Origin: Butyrivibrio sp. AE2015
Lineage (GTDB): Bacteria; Bacillota; Clostridia; Lachnospirales; Lachnospiraceae
Direction of reading: 5' to 3'
Length of the DNA stretch: 64,000 nt
Assembly: GCF_000420825.1 (NCBI RefSeq)
Contig: NZ_ATVR01000012.1
Coordinates: 29,380-93,379, forward strand
The position numbers and the translations under genes are program-made. Positions 8,661 to 17,762 of the stretch are shown here, in pieces. Numbering within the stretch: position 1 is the first letter of the stretch; each line of letters opens with the position of its first letter. The notes below the pieces were generated by a model. It was not told the origin of the DNA. It saw only the letters and a list, made by a program, of their open reading frames with translations, and searched no databases.

Positions 8661-9578
8661 TTATTTCTCGTAGGTTGTCTTATCAATAATGAACTTAGGT
8701 CTTCCCTTTACTTCCTCATAAATCTTGGAAATGTAAAAACCAATTACTCCAAGTCCCATCATGATGACTGAAGATGTAAAGCACTGAAGAATAATTACTG
8801 TAGTAAAACCGGCTCTGGCATTGCCCAAAAAGTACTGAACAAGAGCTTCTACGCTAAATGCAAGTCCTACAAAGAAAACCAAAAAACCAAGTATTGTCAC
8901 TATCTGCATAGGAGCAGAGGTGAAAGAAGAAATGTTTGTAACAGCATATTTAATAAGTGACCTTGTGCTCCACTTGGACGTTCCGGCCTCTCTTTCTCTG
9001 ACGTCATACTCTACTTCCGTGCTCTTAAACCCTATCCATGATGAAAGAGCTCTAAAGAAAGCATTTTTTTCTCTCATGTTGAGAAGAACATTGATAGCCT
9101 TTCTGTCAAGAAGCTTAAAATCAGATGCTCTGGACATATCAAATCCAACCGCATCACTCATGATCGCATAAAAGCTCTTGGCAGCAAACTTATGAAGTGC
9201 ACTCTCTGTGCCACGGCTTGTTTTTACGCCCTCAACTATTTCATAGCCCTGTTCCCAAAGTCTGTACATCTCAACAATCTTTTCCGGTGGATGCTGAAGA
9301 TCACAGTCAATAACTACACAACAATCGCCTGTTGCCTGTGATAATCCTGCAAAAACAGCAGATTCTTTTCCAAAGTTCCTTGAAAAACATACTCCCTTGA
9401 CGTTCTTATTCTGAGAAGCAGCCTCCTCAATGATCTCCCAGGTTCTGTCCTTAGAACCATCATTTATAAACAAAAGCTCATGCGCTATATTGGCGTCATT
9501 TAAAATCCCATCAATAGTACTGACTGTTTTAGGGATGATCTCTTCTTCGTTGTAAGCTGGAATAATAACTGAAAGCAC
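8661..9578 (-). CDS. GT2-family glycosyltransferase, GtrB/DPM1-like
   Basis: This 305-residue enzyme has a GT-A catalytic domain: MLSVIIPAYNEEEIIPKTV at the start, the FINDGSKDRT nucleotide-binding stretch, and the DCDLQHPP metal-binding motif around residue 93. Two C-terminal membrane helices follow (about 226-250 and 262-288), then a basic tail. This is the architecture of polyprenyl-phosphate glycosyltransferases, which move glucose or another hexose from a nucleotide sugar to undecaprenyl phosphate for cell-envelope decoration. It lies divergently from glgC, and no flippase or partner transferase is adjacent, so the final acceptor is unknown. Confidence 0.9.
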   Translation of the reverse strand: MLSVIIPAYNEEEIIPKTVSTIDGILNDANIAHELLFINDGSKDRTWEIIEEAASQNKNVKGVCFSRNFGKESAVFAGLSQATGDCCVVIDCDLQHPPEKIVEMYRLWEQGYEIVEGVKTSRGTESALHKFAAKSFYAIMSDAVGFDMSRASDFKLLDRKAINVLLNMREKNAFFRALSSWIGFKSTEVEYDVREREAGTSKWSTRSLIKYAVTNISSFTSAPMQIVTILGFLVFFVGLAFSVEALVQYFLGNARAGFTTVIILQCFTSSVIMMGLGVIGFYISKIYEEVKGRPKFIIDKTTYEK

Positions 9579-9686
9579 CTATAAATCCTCACCTTATGTA
9601 TATTTTTGTCTATCTTTTTTTCGCACTGTATTATATCATAATTATGAGGGTAATTCTATAAATCTACAGAATAGGGGGGATTTTAT

Positions 9687-10829
9687 ATGAGTCAGAATGA
9701 AATGCTGGCTATGATTCTTGCCGGTGGTCGCGGAAGCAGATTAAAAGATCTGACTACAAAAGTAGCCAAACCGGCTGTCTATTACGGCGGAAAATACCGC
9801 ATCATTGACTTTCCACTCAGTAATTGTGCTAACAGTGGCATCGACGTTGTCGGAGTTTTAACACAGTATGAATCTGTACTGCTAAACAGTTATGTAGCAC
9901 AGGATGGTCGTTGGGGTCTCGACTCCAAAGACAGCGGTGTATACGTTCTCACGCCTCGTGAAAAAGCTGATGAAGGCCTTGATGTCTACAGAGGAACCGC
10001 AGATGCAATCTCTCAGAACATTGATTTTATCGATGCTTACAATCCGGAATATCTACTCATTCTCTCCGGCGATCACATTTACAAAATGAATTATGCAAAA
10101 ATGCTGGCATACCACAAGGAAATGAATGCGGATGCTACTATTGCAGTGCGTGGCGTTCCTATGAAAGAAGCCAGCCGTTTCGGCATCATGAACACAGACG
10201 GCAAGGGACGAATAATCGAATTTGAGGAAAAACCTGCAAAGCCAAAGAGCAATCTGGCTTCTATGGGTATATACATTTTCAGTTGGAAGCTTCTTAGAAA
10301 AATGCTCGTTGAAGATATGAAAAATCCTGAATCCGACCACGATTTTGGAAAAGACATCATTCCAAGAATGCTCAATGAGCACAGAGGTCTTTTTGCTTAT
10401 GAATTCAGCGGCTACTGGAAAGACGTTGGTACTATCGATTCGCTTTGGGAAGCAAACATGGATCTTCTCGATCCCAAGAATGAACTGAATCTAAACGATT
10501 CTTCATGGCTCATATATACAGAGGATATCTCAACTCTTCCTCAGTATATCGGCAAAGAGGCAAAGGTTAAAAAAGCTTACATTACACAGGGCGTTCAGGT
10601 TGAAGGTTCAGTTTCAAATTCAGTTCTTTTCACCAACGCTGTTGTAAAAAAAGGTGCCAAGGTAATAGACAGCGTGCTGATGCCTGGTGCAATAGTTGAA
10701 GAGGGAGCTGTAGTTACCAGAGCGCTTGTCGCTGAGAATGTTAAGGTTGGAAAAAAAGCAAAGGTCGGTTCAAAGACCAGCGAAAATATAACGCTTGTTG
10801 CAAAGAATGTGAAAGGAGGTAACAAATAA
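9687..10829 (+). CDS. glgC: Glucose-1-phosphate adenylyltransferase catalytic subunit GlgC
   Basis: GlgC makes ADP-glucose from ATP and glucose 1-phosphate, the committing step of bacterial glycogen synthesis. The 380-residue length matches Firmicute GlgC. The nucleotide-binding motif [13 protein letters not shown] is near the N-terminus (about 11-23), followed by the substrate-site stretches [17 protein letters not shown] and FEEKP. A C-terminal left-handed beta-helix region (about 290-380, isoleucine/valine-rich hexapeptide-like repeats) closes the protein. AGGGGGGA precedes the ATG by about 8 bases. The stop overlaps the start of glgD by one base (TAATG), so the two are translationally coupled. 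No glgA or glgB is in the window. Confidence 0.96.
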   Translation: MSQNEMLAMILAGGRGSRLKDLTTKVAKPAVYYGGKYRIIDFPLSNCANSGIDVVGVLTQYESVLLNSYVAQDGRWGLDSKDSGVYVLTPREKADEGLDVYRGTADAISQNIDFIDAYNPEYLLILSGDHIYKMNYAKMLAYHKEMNADATIAVRGVPMKEASRFGIMNTDGKGRIIEFEEKPAKPKSNLASMGIYIFSWKLLRKMLVEDMKNPESDHDFGKDIIPRMLNEHRGLFAYEFSGYWKDVGTIDSLWEANMDLLDPKNELNLNDSSWLIYTEDISTLPQYIGKEAKVKKAYITQGVQVEGSVSNSVLFTNAVVKKGAKVIDSVLMPGAIVEEGAVVTRALVAENVKVGKKAKVGSKTSENITLVAKNVKGGNK

Positions 10830-11944
10830 TGGCTAAAGCATTTGGAATTGTATCCTCCGCAGATAATACAATATATGTTGATGGACTTCAGGACTACCGT
10901 CCTATCGGATCATTCTCATTCCTTGGAAGATTCAGGGTTGTGGATTTTCCAATTTCCAACATGAGTAATTCTGACATCAACAGGATCCAGGTCTACCTGC
11001 AATCTAAACCGAGGTCTCTTTGCGAGCACATCGGATCAGGAAGACATTACAACATAAACAGTAAAAGAGGTAAGATACAGCTTCTTTTTTCAGAAAATAC
11101 CTCTTCACGTTCAATCTATAACAACGACATTTCTGCTTACAAGGCAAACCTTGACTACATCCAGCGTATGCACGAAGAGTATGTTATTGTTGCTCCAAGC
11201 TATATGGTTTACAAGCAGGACTACCGTCAGCTCCTTGAAAGCCACATAGCATCCGGAGCTGAGATAACTGTTCTATACCACAAGGTAGAGAACGCCAGGA
11301 ACTACTTCAAAGGCTGTCACACAGTAGTTCTAAATAAGCAAAAGGGTGTTCAGGCAATCGAGAAGAATCTCGGAACAGCCAGCAACAAGAATATCCTCAT
11401 GGATACCTATTGTATGAGAAAAGAGACATTTATTGAACTTGTACAGGATGCAAGCTGGATGTCATCAATCTACACTCTTCCTGATATCATCAATCTCTAC
11501 TGCAAACAGATGGATGTCAGAGCTTACCAGCACAAGGGCTACTTCGCAAGTCTTACAAGCCTTGATGATTATTACCACGCATCAATGGAACTTTTGGACT
11601 ACAGTATAGCAAGTGACCTGTTCAAGGCAGACTGGCCAATATATACCAGAACTACAGACTCCTGCCCTACTCAGTATTTTGAGACAGCTAAAGTCACAAA
11701 TTCTTTTATCAGTAATGGTTGTCTCATTGAAGGAACAGTTGAGAACTCGATCATTGGACGTGGTGCAGTAATAGGAAAAGGCGTTACTATCAAAAACTCA
11801 ATCATCATGGCCTATTCTGAGATTTCAGACAACATACGCATCGAAAATGCCGTTGTAGATAAGTGGGCTAAGATTGTAAATGCCAAGAATATCATTAGCA
11901 CAGAACTTCAACCACAATACATTAAAAGACGCGACATTCTCTGA
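10829..11944 (+). CDS. glgD: GlgD, regulatory partner of glucose-1-phosphate adenylyltransferase
   Basis: This 371-residue GlgC paralogue forms a heteromeric ADP-glucose pyrophosphorylase with GlgC in Firmicutes. It keeps the overall fold: nucleotidyltransferase domain, then a hexapeptide beta-helix from about residue 285 (NSFISNGCLIEGTVENSII). The N-terminal glycine-rich catalytic motif of GlgC is replaced by IVSSADNTIYVDGLQDYRP, as is usual in GlgD, so it is probably weakly active or inactive alone and enhances GlgC. It starts inside the glgC stop codon, with AAAGGAGG about 7 bases upstream. A strong terminator follows directly, closing a two-gene operon. Confidence 0.95.
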   Translation: MAKAFGIVSSADNTIYVDGLQDYRPIGSFSFLGRFRVVDFPISNMSNSDINRIQVYLQSKPRSLCEHIGSGRHYNINSKRGKIQLLFSENTSSRSIYNNDISAYKANLDYIQRMHEEYVIVAPSYMVYKQDYRQLLESHIASGAEITVLYHKVENARNYFKGCHTVVLNKQKGVQAIEKNLGTASNKNILMDTYCMRKETFIELVQDASWMSSIYTLPDIINLYCKQMDVRAYQHKGYFASLTSLDDYYHASMELLDYSIASDLFKADWPIYTRTTDSCPTQYFETAKVTNSFISNGCLIEGTVENSIIGRGAVIGKGVTIKNSIIMAYSEISDNIRIENAVVDKWAKIVNAKNIISTELQPQYIKRRDIL

Positions 11945-11951
11945 TAAAGGC

Positions 11952-11987
11952 AAAAAAAGAACTCCCGGATTTGGGAGTTCTTTTTTT
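11952..11987. terminator. Bidirectional terminator after glgD
   Basis: GAACTCCC (11959-11966) pairs with GGGAGTTC (11973-11980). Seven A precede the stem and seven T follow it. It serves glgCD on the plus strand and the chemoreceptor gene ending at 12001 on the minus strand. Confidence 0.9.
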
Positions 11988-12000
11988 GGGGAGGGGAAAA

Positions 12001-14076
12001 TTATTTAAGTTTAAATTTGCCAACAATCTCTCCGAGAGTATCCGCAATCTCTTCCTGCTTGCTGGACATATCATTTACATTGGATACCACATCAGCTGCA
12101 GCCATTACAGAATCATTTACTCTGCTTGACAGATCAGCTGTATCCTGAGTGGACTCTGCGATATTCTGAATAGCTTTAGATACCTCTTCCATAGCTGCTC
12201 TGATATTCTCAACCATTCCTGCGATCTTTTCTGAAGAATCGCCAAATGCTCCTGCATCATCACCATACTGTTTTGCCATATTAACAAATTTATCATAGTC
12301 AGGAGCAACTGTTTCTTTGATAAATCCAAGGAGTTCTCCGGATGAACTTGAAAGTGTTCCGAATGCTTCCTGTACTCCGTCTATTGTCTCTCTGATCTGT
12401 TCTACCGCTTCTGAAGTGCTGCTTGCAAGCTTATTGATCTCAGAAGCTACAACTGCAAATCCTTTACCTGCATCTCCTGCTCTTGCAGCCTCTATGCTGG
12501 CATTAAGTGAAAGAAGATTGATCTGATCAGCAATTTCAGCAATTGTATCTGCAAGTGTTCCGATTTCATCAACAACTTTAGCTTTTTCATTGGCATCCGC
12601 AAGGTCAGCCTCGCGCTGCTCTGCAATACGTAAAGCATTATCATATGCAGCTTTGCTCTGCTGCTCGATCTCACCTGCTTTTTTCTTGATATCAACAGCA
12701 TCTTCGCTTGTCTTTTCTGTTTCAGATGCAAGCTGCTGAACCGATGCATTAACTTCTTCAACAGATGCATTTACCTGCTCTGTAGCAGCTCCTGACGACA
12801 TCATTGCATCGTTAACACCTGACATATTGGTCTGGATATCATTAAACTGGCCGGAGAGCTCATTAGCCATATTGGCGAGGCCTGTTGATGTCTCGCTCAC
12901 CTGTACTGATCCATCTGAAATTCTAGAAATAACTTCCTTGTTATTCTCAAACATATCGTTGAGGGAATCACTCATCTGACCGAGTTCATCACCTCTGTTA
13001 GATACGATTTTATCAACTGTAAAATCTCCACTTGCAAGAATGTTTGCAAACTGTTTAACGCTGTTGATACTCTTAGCAATACTCATAACAAAGATTGTTA
13101 TAATAACAGCACTTATAATAAGAGCAATGATCATGATTACTGTAAGAACTCTTGTAGCATTTTTTGATGGTGCTTCAATTTCTTCAAGATCCATTCTGAT
13201 GATCATCTTCCAATTAACTTTTGCAACATCCATATAGGTTAAGAGGATTGTTTTTCCACCAACTCTCATAACTCCCATATGTGGCTCTTCGCCGGAATTT
13301 GAAAGGATCATCTGACCTCCTGCTGCTATATTTGCATCAGGGTCCTCCTGCATCTTTACGCCATCCATTACCTTTTGGTTGTCGTCCGTATATATATAAG
13401 TACCATCAGAAGAAAGAAGTATAGCACTTCCTGTTGAACCTACTTTGATATTTGATACAAACTCTGAAATATCAGTAAGCTCCATATCAACAGTTACACA
13501 TCCAACATATGTATTCCCATCATATATTGGAGCAGAACAACTGGACATGATCTTTCCACTTGTAGGATCATAATATGGATCTGTTATAACGGCCTGTCCC
13601 TGCGAAAGAGCTTTTGCATTCAAATAATATTCCTGATTAAAATAATCATACTCTGCATTACTATAATCCCAGGTTTCAACTATTGTACTTCCATCTCTGT
13701 ACCAATATGGGCCGATATATTTTTCAGCCGGATCAAATGTATTTGGCTCAAACCACAATCCTGCACCAAGGATAGAATCATTATCATTAATAATCTTAGA
13801 TAATGTTCCCTTATAGTTATCCATCTGAACAAACTGATAAGATGTAGAAACCATTTCTGCAACAGTTACAGCTGTAGTTCTTATGATCTCCAGTTTTCCA
13901 TCAAGACTATTTGCATTTGCCTCAACATTATTGTTCATGGCTTCAGTATTCGCTGTCTGAAGATTGGTAGACAGTTCCTTGGTAGCCACATAAGTTAAGA
14001 TGATCATGGCGATTGCCATAACAGGCAAAATACAAAGTAACATTTTAACTTTCAGGCTCATTTTTTTCATAGACAC
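12001..14076 (-). CDS. Methyl-accepting chemotaxis protein with extracellular Cache sensor
   Basis: This is a 691-residue chemoreceptor. A first membrane helix (about 11-30) is followed by an extracellular double-Cache-type ligand domain (about 40-300; landmarks [29 protein letters not shown] and GCVTVDMEL). A second membrane helix (about 308-330), a HAMP domain and a long cytoplasmic coiled coil come next. The signalling tip is typical: [20 protein letters not shown], which contacts CheA/CheW. No C-terminal CheR-docking pentapeptide is seen; the protein ends KFKLK. Cache domains of this type often bind amino acids or carboxylates, but the ligand cannot be predicted. The gene diverges from a second chemoreceptor gene across about 255 bases. 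Confidence 0.93.
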   Translation of the reverse strand: MSMKKMSLKVKMLLCILPVMAIAMIILTYVATKELSTNLQTANTEAMNNNVEANANSLDGKLEIIRTTAVTVAEMVSTSYQFVQMDNYKGTLSKIINDNDSILGAGLWFEPNTFDPAEKYIGPYWYRDGSTIVETWDYSNAEYDYFNQEYYLNAKALSQGQAVITDPYYDPTSGKIMSSCSAPIYDGNTYVGCVTVDMELTDISEFVSNIKVGSTGSAILLSSDGTYIYTDDNQKVMDGVKMQEDPDANIAAGGQMILSNSGEEPHMGVMRVGGKTILLTYMDVAKVNWKMIIRMDLEEIEAPSKNATRVLTVIMIIALIISAVIITIFVMSIAKSINSVKQFANILASGDFTVDKIVSNRGDELGQMSDSLNDMFENNKEVISRISDGSVQVSETSTGLANMANELSGQFNDIQTNMSGVNDAMMSSGAATEQVNASVEEVNASVQQLASETEKTSEDAVDIKKKAGEIEQQSKAAYDNALRIAEQREADLADANEKAKVVDEIGTLADTIAEIADQINLLSLNASIEAARAGDAGKGFAVVASEINKLASSTSEAVEQIRETIDGVQEAFGTLSSSSGELLGFIKETVAPDYDKFVNMAKQYGDDAGAFGDSSEKIAGMVENIRAAMEEVSKAIQNIAESTQDTADLSSRVNDSVMAAADVVSNVNDMSSKQEEIADTLGEIVGKFKLK

Positions 14077-14331
14077 ACCTCTTCTGAATCATACATTTTT
14101 TCGCGCCAATGTTTTCAAGTGTATACTGAACGCTAACTATATTTTACAATATATTGTTTTTATGTGTTCTTAAAAAAGTATAAACATCTATAAAAAATCA
14201 CTTTATAACATTCGCTTTTATCTTTTTTTAATAACTTTTTAATACGTTAAATAGTTTATATTCTAGCCTGCTATGGTAGAATTAATATGGTTTTCATAAA
14301 ACACAATGTAGTTAAGAAAGGAAAATAACAT

Positions 14332-15795
14332 ATGAGCCCAGAACAATTTCGCCGTGCTAACAGTACTTCTTTTTCTGTTTGTGTAGTTATACTATTAAGT
14401 GGACTTATACTTACAATAATCAATACTTTCTCAACCGGTTTAACAGTTGGTAAAATATCCATTTTTGCCAATGTCGTACTCGGTGGTGTAATGATCTGTA
14501 TTGGTGAATTTAAGTTCGCCACACAGAAACTTGGCTGCATTCTCATAATGGGTGGTGCAACGATCTTCTATTTTGTTTTACTTATCGCAGAAGACAGCAT
14601 TTCATATTTTGCATTTGGTCTTCCGATACTTTTCTGCAGCATTGTCTACTTAAATATAAGGCTCTGTAAAGCTGGAATCTCGGCTATAACCATTTCATTC
14701 TTTATTACATGCATAAAGGCCTATGTTTCAAAAGGTTCTCTGGATATGGTTCATGTTCCTGCCTTCATCACACTGGCTCTTGCTTTTGTAGCTTGTATTG
14801 CTACAGTAACTCTTTTAACAAAGTTCAACGATGAAAATAATGAAAAGATAACAAAGAATGCCGAAAAGACGCTCGAGACAGGAAATGCAATGGCAGAAAT
14901 TGCCAATACTATTACTGACCTATTTAATTCTTCTCAGGAAGATATGGTCTCTTTGCAGAATATAATCGAAACACAGCACGAAGGCATGAAGGACATTGCT
15001 TCAAGTATGGAAAGTACAGCTCAGGCCGTAACACAACAGGCTGAACGAGTTCAGGAAATTCAGGAAGAAACAAATACTACGGAGCAGCATAGAAAAGAAA
15101 TGACTGTAGCTTCAGAAAGTACTCAGGAAGCCGTAAAGGACGGCGTAAAAGTTATTGAAGATCTTAAGATCAAATCTGAAGATGTTTCAAAACAAAGCCA
15201 GGTTACAGTTGATGCTACTCAGGCAGTTATCAATAAGGTTGAAGAAGTACAAAAGATTGTTGGCTCTATTATGTCTATTTCCAAACAGACTAACCTTCTT
15301 GCACTTAATGCCAGCATAGAGGCTGCAAGGGCCGGTGAAGCAGGAAAAGGCTTTGCAGTAGTTGCTAACGACGTGCGAGAGCTTGCCGATGAAACAAATA
15401 CAGCTTCTACAAAGATTACAAATATCATAAATGAGCTTAATGAAGATGTTCAGAAAGCTATGGCAAGTATTGATGATACAGTTGCATCCGTATCAGAACA
15501 GAATGCAATGATAGAGTCTGTTGGAGAGAACTTCAATAGTATCAATGAAAATGTTACAGAGATGCTTGACAGATTCGCCGAGATTGGTGAAGGAATGAAG
15601 CAGATTGCATCTTCTACTACTGAGATCAATGACAGTATCTCCAACCTGTCAGCTACAAGCCAGGAAGTTGCTTCTCTCTCCAACGAAGGAGTTCGCTCAT
15701 CTGATATGGCTGTAGAAAAATTCGAAGGTTTCAAAAAGATTTTGGGCGAAATATTCCAGCAGGCTAATAAGCTTAAAGACATGCAAACAGACTAA
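14332..15795 (+). CDS. Methyl-accepting chemotaxis protein with a polytopic membrane N-terminus
   Basis: This 487-residue chemoreceptor lacks an extracellular sensor domain. Its first 165 or so residues form about five to six closely spaced hydrophobic helices. These lead directly into a cytoplasmic coiled coil with the conserved tip [20 protein letters not shown] (about 325-344) and methylation-helix-like Glu/Gln-rich segments. Such receptors may sense through the membrane part, for example energy state or hydrophobic cues. No PAS or HAMP domain is visible. AAAGGA precedes the ATG by about 9 bases, and a terminator follows the stop. No che or flagellar genes are present in the window. Confidence 0.9.
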   Translation: MSPEQFRRANSTSFSVCVVILLSGLILTIINTFSTGLTVGKISIFANVVLGGVMICIGEFKFATQKLGCILIMGGATIFYFVLLIAEDSISYFAFGLPILFCSIVYLNIRLCKAGISAITISFFITCIKAYVSKGSLDMVHVPAFITLALAFVACIATVTLLTKFNDENNEKITKNAEKTLETGNAMAEIANTITDLFNSSQEDMVSLQNIIETQHEGMKDIASSMESTAQAVTQQAERVQEIQEETNTTEQHRKEMTVASESTQEAVKDGVKVIEDLKIKSEDVSKQSQVTVDATQAVINKVEEVQKIVGSIMSISKQTNLLALNASIEAARAGEAGKGFAVVANDVRELADETNTASTKITNIINELNEDVQKAMASIDDTVASVSEQNAMIESVGENFNSINENVTEMLDRFAEIGEGMKQIASSTTEINDSISNLSATSQEVASLSNEGVRSSDMAVEKFEGFKKILGEIFQQANKLKDMQTD

Positions 15796-15812
15796 TGTAA
15801 ATTCATTTATAG

Positions 15813-15846
15813 AAAAAGGCTACGCATTAAAATGCGTAGCCTTTTT
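15813..15846. terminator. Bidirectional terminator between chemoreceptor and lipoprotein genes
   Basis: AGGCTACGCATT and AATGCGTAGCCT form a stem of about 12 bp with a very short loop. It is flanked by AAAAA (15813-15817) and TTTTT (15842-15846), between converging genes. Confidence 0.9.
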
Positions 15847-15863
15847 ATTTCATGCATTATTCT

Positions 15864-16655
15864 TTATTCTGATACTGAACTGGAAGAAGCATCTGCTTCC
15901 TCAGAAGAACCGGTGGCTGATGATGTTGCCTCAACAGTAGTCGCAGTCTCTGTAGCAGCCTGTGTAGTAGATTCTGACGCTTCATCGTAAGATGTAACAC
16001 CTGTCACATAATAGCTGTCTGTCTCAGCATTTTTCTCAACTGTAAGTGTTATCGCATAGGTTTCGGGCGAAGCCTCTTTAATAAGTGCTTCATAAACATC
16101 AATGATCTTGATGATCATATCGTTATAAATATATGCCTCAACCTCTTCTTCTGTCTTTTCCTCATACATTGCCACTATCTGCTCTTCATTCTCAGCATAG
16201 TAGGACTGAGCCTGCTCTTCAATAAGCTCAAGAGCTTCCGAGTTGTCAATCACATCAATAGGAAAAGAAGTATCGATCATCGCTACAACTGTTCCCACGC
16301 CGCTTTTATCAACAGAAACTTCTGATATTTTGTAATCTGTAATCATATCGGAAAAGAGTGAACAGAATGATTCAACTCTTTCCATCGTAGCATCATCTAT
16401 CTCGCTGCTTACAAAACCGTCCATAAAGTTCTGTTTAAGATATTCACTATCGAAGGTCTTAACAAATTCGCTTTCTGAAACTTCGGCACTGGCATATTTC
16501 TCAATATCCTCGTTTGTACCGCTTTTAACTATTTCAAGAAATTTATCAGCAGTATCCTGTATAGCAGTTTTATCAGCTGAAGAACAGCCTGTAAGAAGTG
16601 AAAATGATGTTGCTGTAAGTGCAACTGATGTAAGTAACTTTTTTATAGTATTCAT
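15864..16655 (-). CDS. Hypothetical lipoprotein with Ser/Thr-rich tail
   Basis: No specific family was recognised in this 263-residue protein. It has a lipoprotein signal (MNTIKKLLTS, then LLTGC with Cys24). The mature part, about 185 residues, is acidic and helical-looking. It opens with ADKFLEIVKSGTNEDIEKY, a pattern seen in extracellular Firmicute lipoproteins with a cystatin/NTF2-like fold, and contains EEQAQSYYAENEEQIVAMYEEKTEEEVEAYIYNDM. The last 40 residues are almost only Ser, Thr, Ala and Glu, a disordered tail. It is a single gene with its own upstream region and a shared downstream terminator. Function unknown. Confidence 0.75.
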   Translation of the reverse strand: MNTIKKLLTSVALTATSFSLLTGCSSADKTAIQDTADKFLEIVKSGTNEDIEKYASAEVSESEFVKTFDSEYLKQNFMDGFVSSEIDDATMERVESFCSLFSDMITDYKISEVSVDKSGVGTVVAMIDTSFPIDVIDNSEALELIEEQAQSYYAENEEQIVAMYEEKTEEEVEAYIYNDMIIKIIDVYEALIKEASPETYAITLTVEKNAETDSYYVTGVTSYDEASESTTQAATETATTVEATSSATGSSEEADASSSSVSE

Positions 16656-16835
16656 TTCTATATATTAAGCGCCAAAATGGCTCTGTCATCTTCCTTTCAA
16701 GAATATATTACAAATTTTGTAACACAAGTTTTAGTATAGCACAAATAGGCAAAATAGCCAAAGAGTATCGCAATTACATCATTTTAGTGATAAAATATAG
16801 ACTATAATATCACTTACATAAAGGAGGTTTTCTTA

Positions 16836-17087
16836 ATGAGAGTTCTTTTTGGTTCAGGAATTATAAAAGAAGTAAGCTCTGTGGAAGTAAAGCCATTGGA
16901 TTTTGGTGATGGAAAGATAAGCGGAACAGAAATAGACTTCTTACTTACAACCGGTGATAACTTAAAGTACATATACAGTCAAAACGTGCCTATAGAGGAA
17001 TCAGGTCAGAGAGCTATAGACTTTGTAAAAGCTCTTTACGAAGAAGGAAAAGCTGACTTTACGCATGAGCCTGTAGAAATGCTTTGA
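16836..17087 (+). CDS. Small conserved-looking protein of unknown function
   Basis: This is an 83-residue cytoplasmic protein with a perfect AAAGGAGG site about 8 bases before the ATG. It begins MRVLFGSGIIKEVSSVEVKP and has no signal, membrane helix or cysteine. The alternating hydrophobic and charged pattern up to residue 45 suggests a small beta-rich fold followed by one helix (QRAIDFVKALYEEGKA). No family was recognised and the neighbours do not suggest a role. The strong ribosome site and the terminator just after the stop make it a real gene. Confidence 0.7.
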   Translation: MRVLFGSGIIKEVSSVEVKPLDFGDGKISGTEIDFLLTTGDNLKYIYSQNVPIEESGQRAIDFVKALYEEGKADFTHEPVEML

Positions 17088-17105
17088 TAATAATAAAAAA
17101 ATATT

Positions 17106-17138
17106 AAAGGTCCTATGCTTTAATTGCACAGGACCTTT
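17106..17138 (+). terminator. Probable terminator after the 83-residue gene
   Basis: AAAGGTCCT (17106-17114) pairs with AGGACCTTT (17130-17138), with an inner TGC/GCA pairing. The following T-run is short (AAATTT), so termination may be partial. Confidence 0.55.
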
Positions 17139-17183
17139 AAATTTGCTGTTCTTCCATGGTATTCTCCATTAAATTGGTGAAGA

Positions 17184-17363
17184 TCATCTCTTTCCAAGAC
17201 AACCCTGGTTTTTAAGTTCGATTAACAGATCAAACACAACCCCCAAAGGTAAACCGGTAATATGGGCAACTTTCTCGGGATCTGGATAATATTCGTTCTC
17301 ACAATCCTTTCTAATGCAGTCCATAACTTCCATTCTGGCATCACATGTAGCTGTCATACACAT
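17184..17363 (-). CDS. Small cysteine-containing protein with a winged-helix-like C-terminus
   Basis: A short frame encodes 59 residues from the ATG at 17363, or 57 from the ATG at 17357. The second start fits better because AGGAGG (17368-17373) is 4 bases from the first ATG and 10 from the second. The protein has four or five Cys, in CDAR, DCIRKDC and the GCLGKR tail. Residues 30-57 (VAHITGLPLGVVFDLLIELKNQG) resemble the helix-turn-helix and recognition helix of a winged-helix domain. No family was recognised, and a small DNA- or metal-binding protein is only a suggestion. The strong ribosome site is the main support for it being expressed. Confidence 0.55.
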   Translation of the reverse strand: MCMTATCDARMEVMDCIRKDCENEYYPDPEKVAHITGLPLGVVFDLLIELKNQGCLGKR

Positions 17364-17434
17364 TTTTCCTCCTTTCTAAAATAGTATAATAATTTGAAAG
17401 CAGATCCCATCTGCTTTTCTATTATTATATCGTA

Positions 17435-17470
17435 AAATAGGCACAAAAGTTAACACTTTTGTGCCTATTT
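17435..17470 (-). terminator. Hairpin ending the opp operon
   Basis: A perfect 16-bp inverted repeat, AAATAGGCACAAAAGT with its complement around a four-base TAAC loop, lies 18 bases past the stop at 17489. The flanking T-tract is short (TATTTTACG), so it may act partly as a 3' stabiliser. Confidence 0.65.
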
Positions 17471-17488
17471 AATGAAAAGTTTATTATT

Positions 17489-17743
17489 TTAGAGTCCAAG
17501 AAGGAACCATGCAAGTAATACGATAAGAAGAAGAATCCCTAAAGCTATCGGCATGATAACAATCCAAGCCGACACTATCATAGCAAAAAGATCTCCTTTT
17601 TCCAGGTTATCTCCTACTTCGTAAGGAATTCTGTCCTCTTTCGGATCATAATACTCATCCGCGTATATATCAGGCATCTCTTCACTTTTTTTATTTTCTT
17701 CTCTTGCCTTAAATATTCTGTCAACTTTTCTATTCCATCCCAT
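17489..17743 (-). CDS. 84-residue single-span membrane protein at the end of the opp operon
   Basis: The first 50 residues are charged and cytoplasmic-looking (MGWNRKVDRIFKAREENKK; Asp/Glu/Tyr-rich middle). They are followed by one long or hairpin hydrophobic stretch (about 52-84, FAMIVSAWIVIMPIALGILL onward) that runs to the C-terminus. It begins 19 bases after oppF on the same strand and precedes the operon's hairpin, so it is probably co-expressed with the transporter. No family was recognised. It could be a small accessory subunit or an unrelated read-through gene. Confidence 0.7.
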   Translation of the reverse strand: MGWNRKVDRIFKAREENKKSEEMPDIYADEYYDPKEDRIPYEVGDNLEKGDLFAMIVSAWIVIMPIALGILLLIVLLAWFLLGL

Positions 17744-17762
17744 TCAAAGTAACCTTTCAAAA

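Noticed and set aside
14077..14331. Flagellar sigma-D promoters between the two chemoreceptor genes
   Set aside because: No TAAA-N15-GCCGATAA-like match was found on either strand; the region is only AT-rich.
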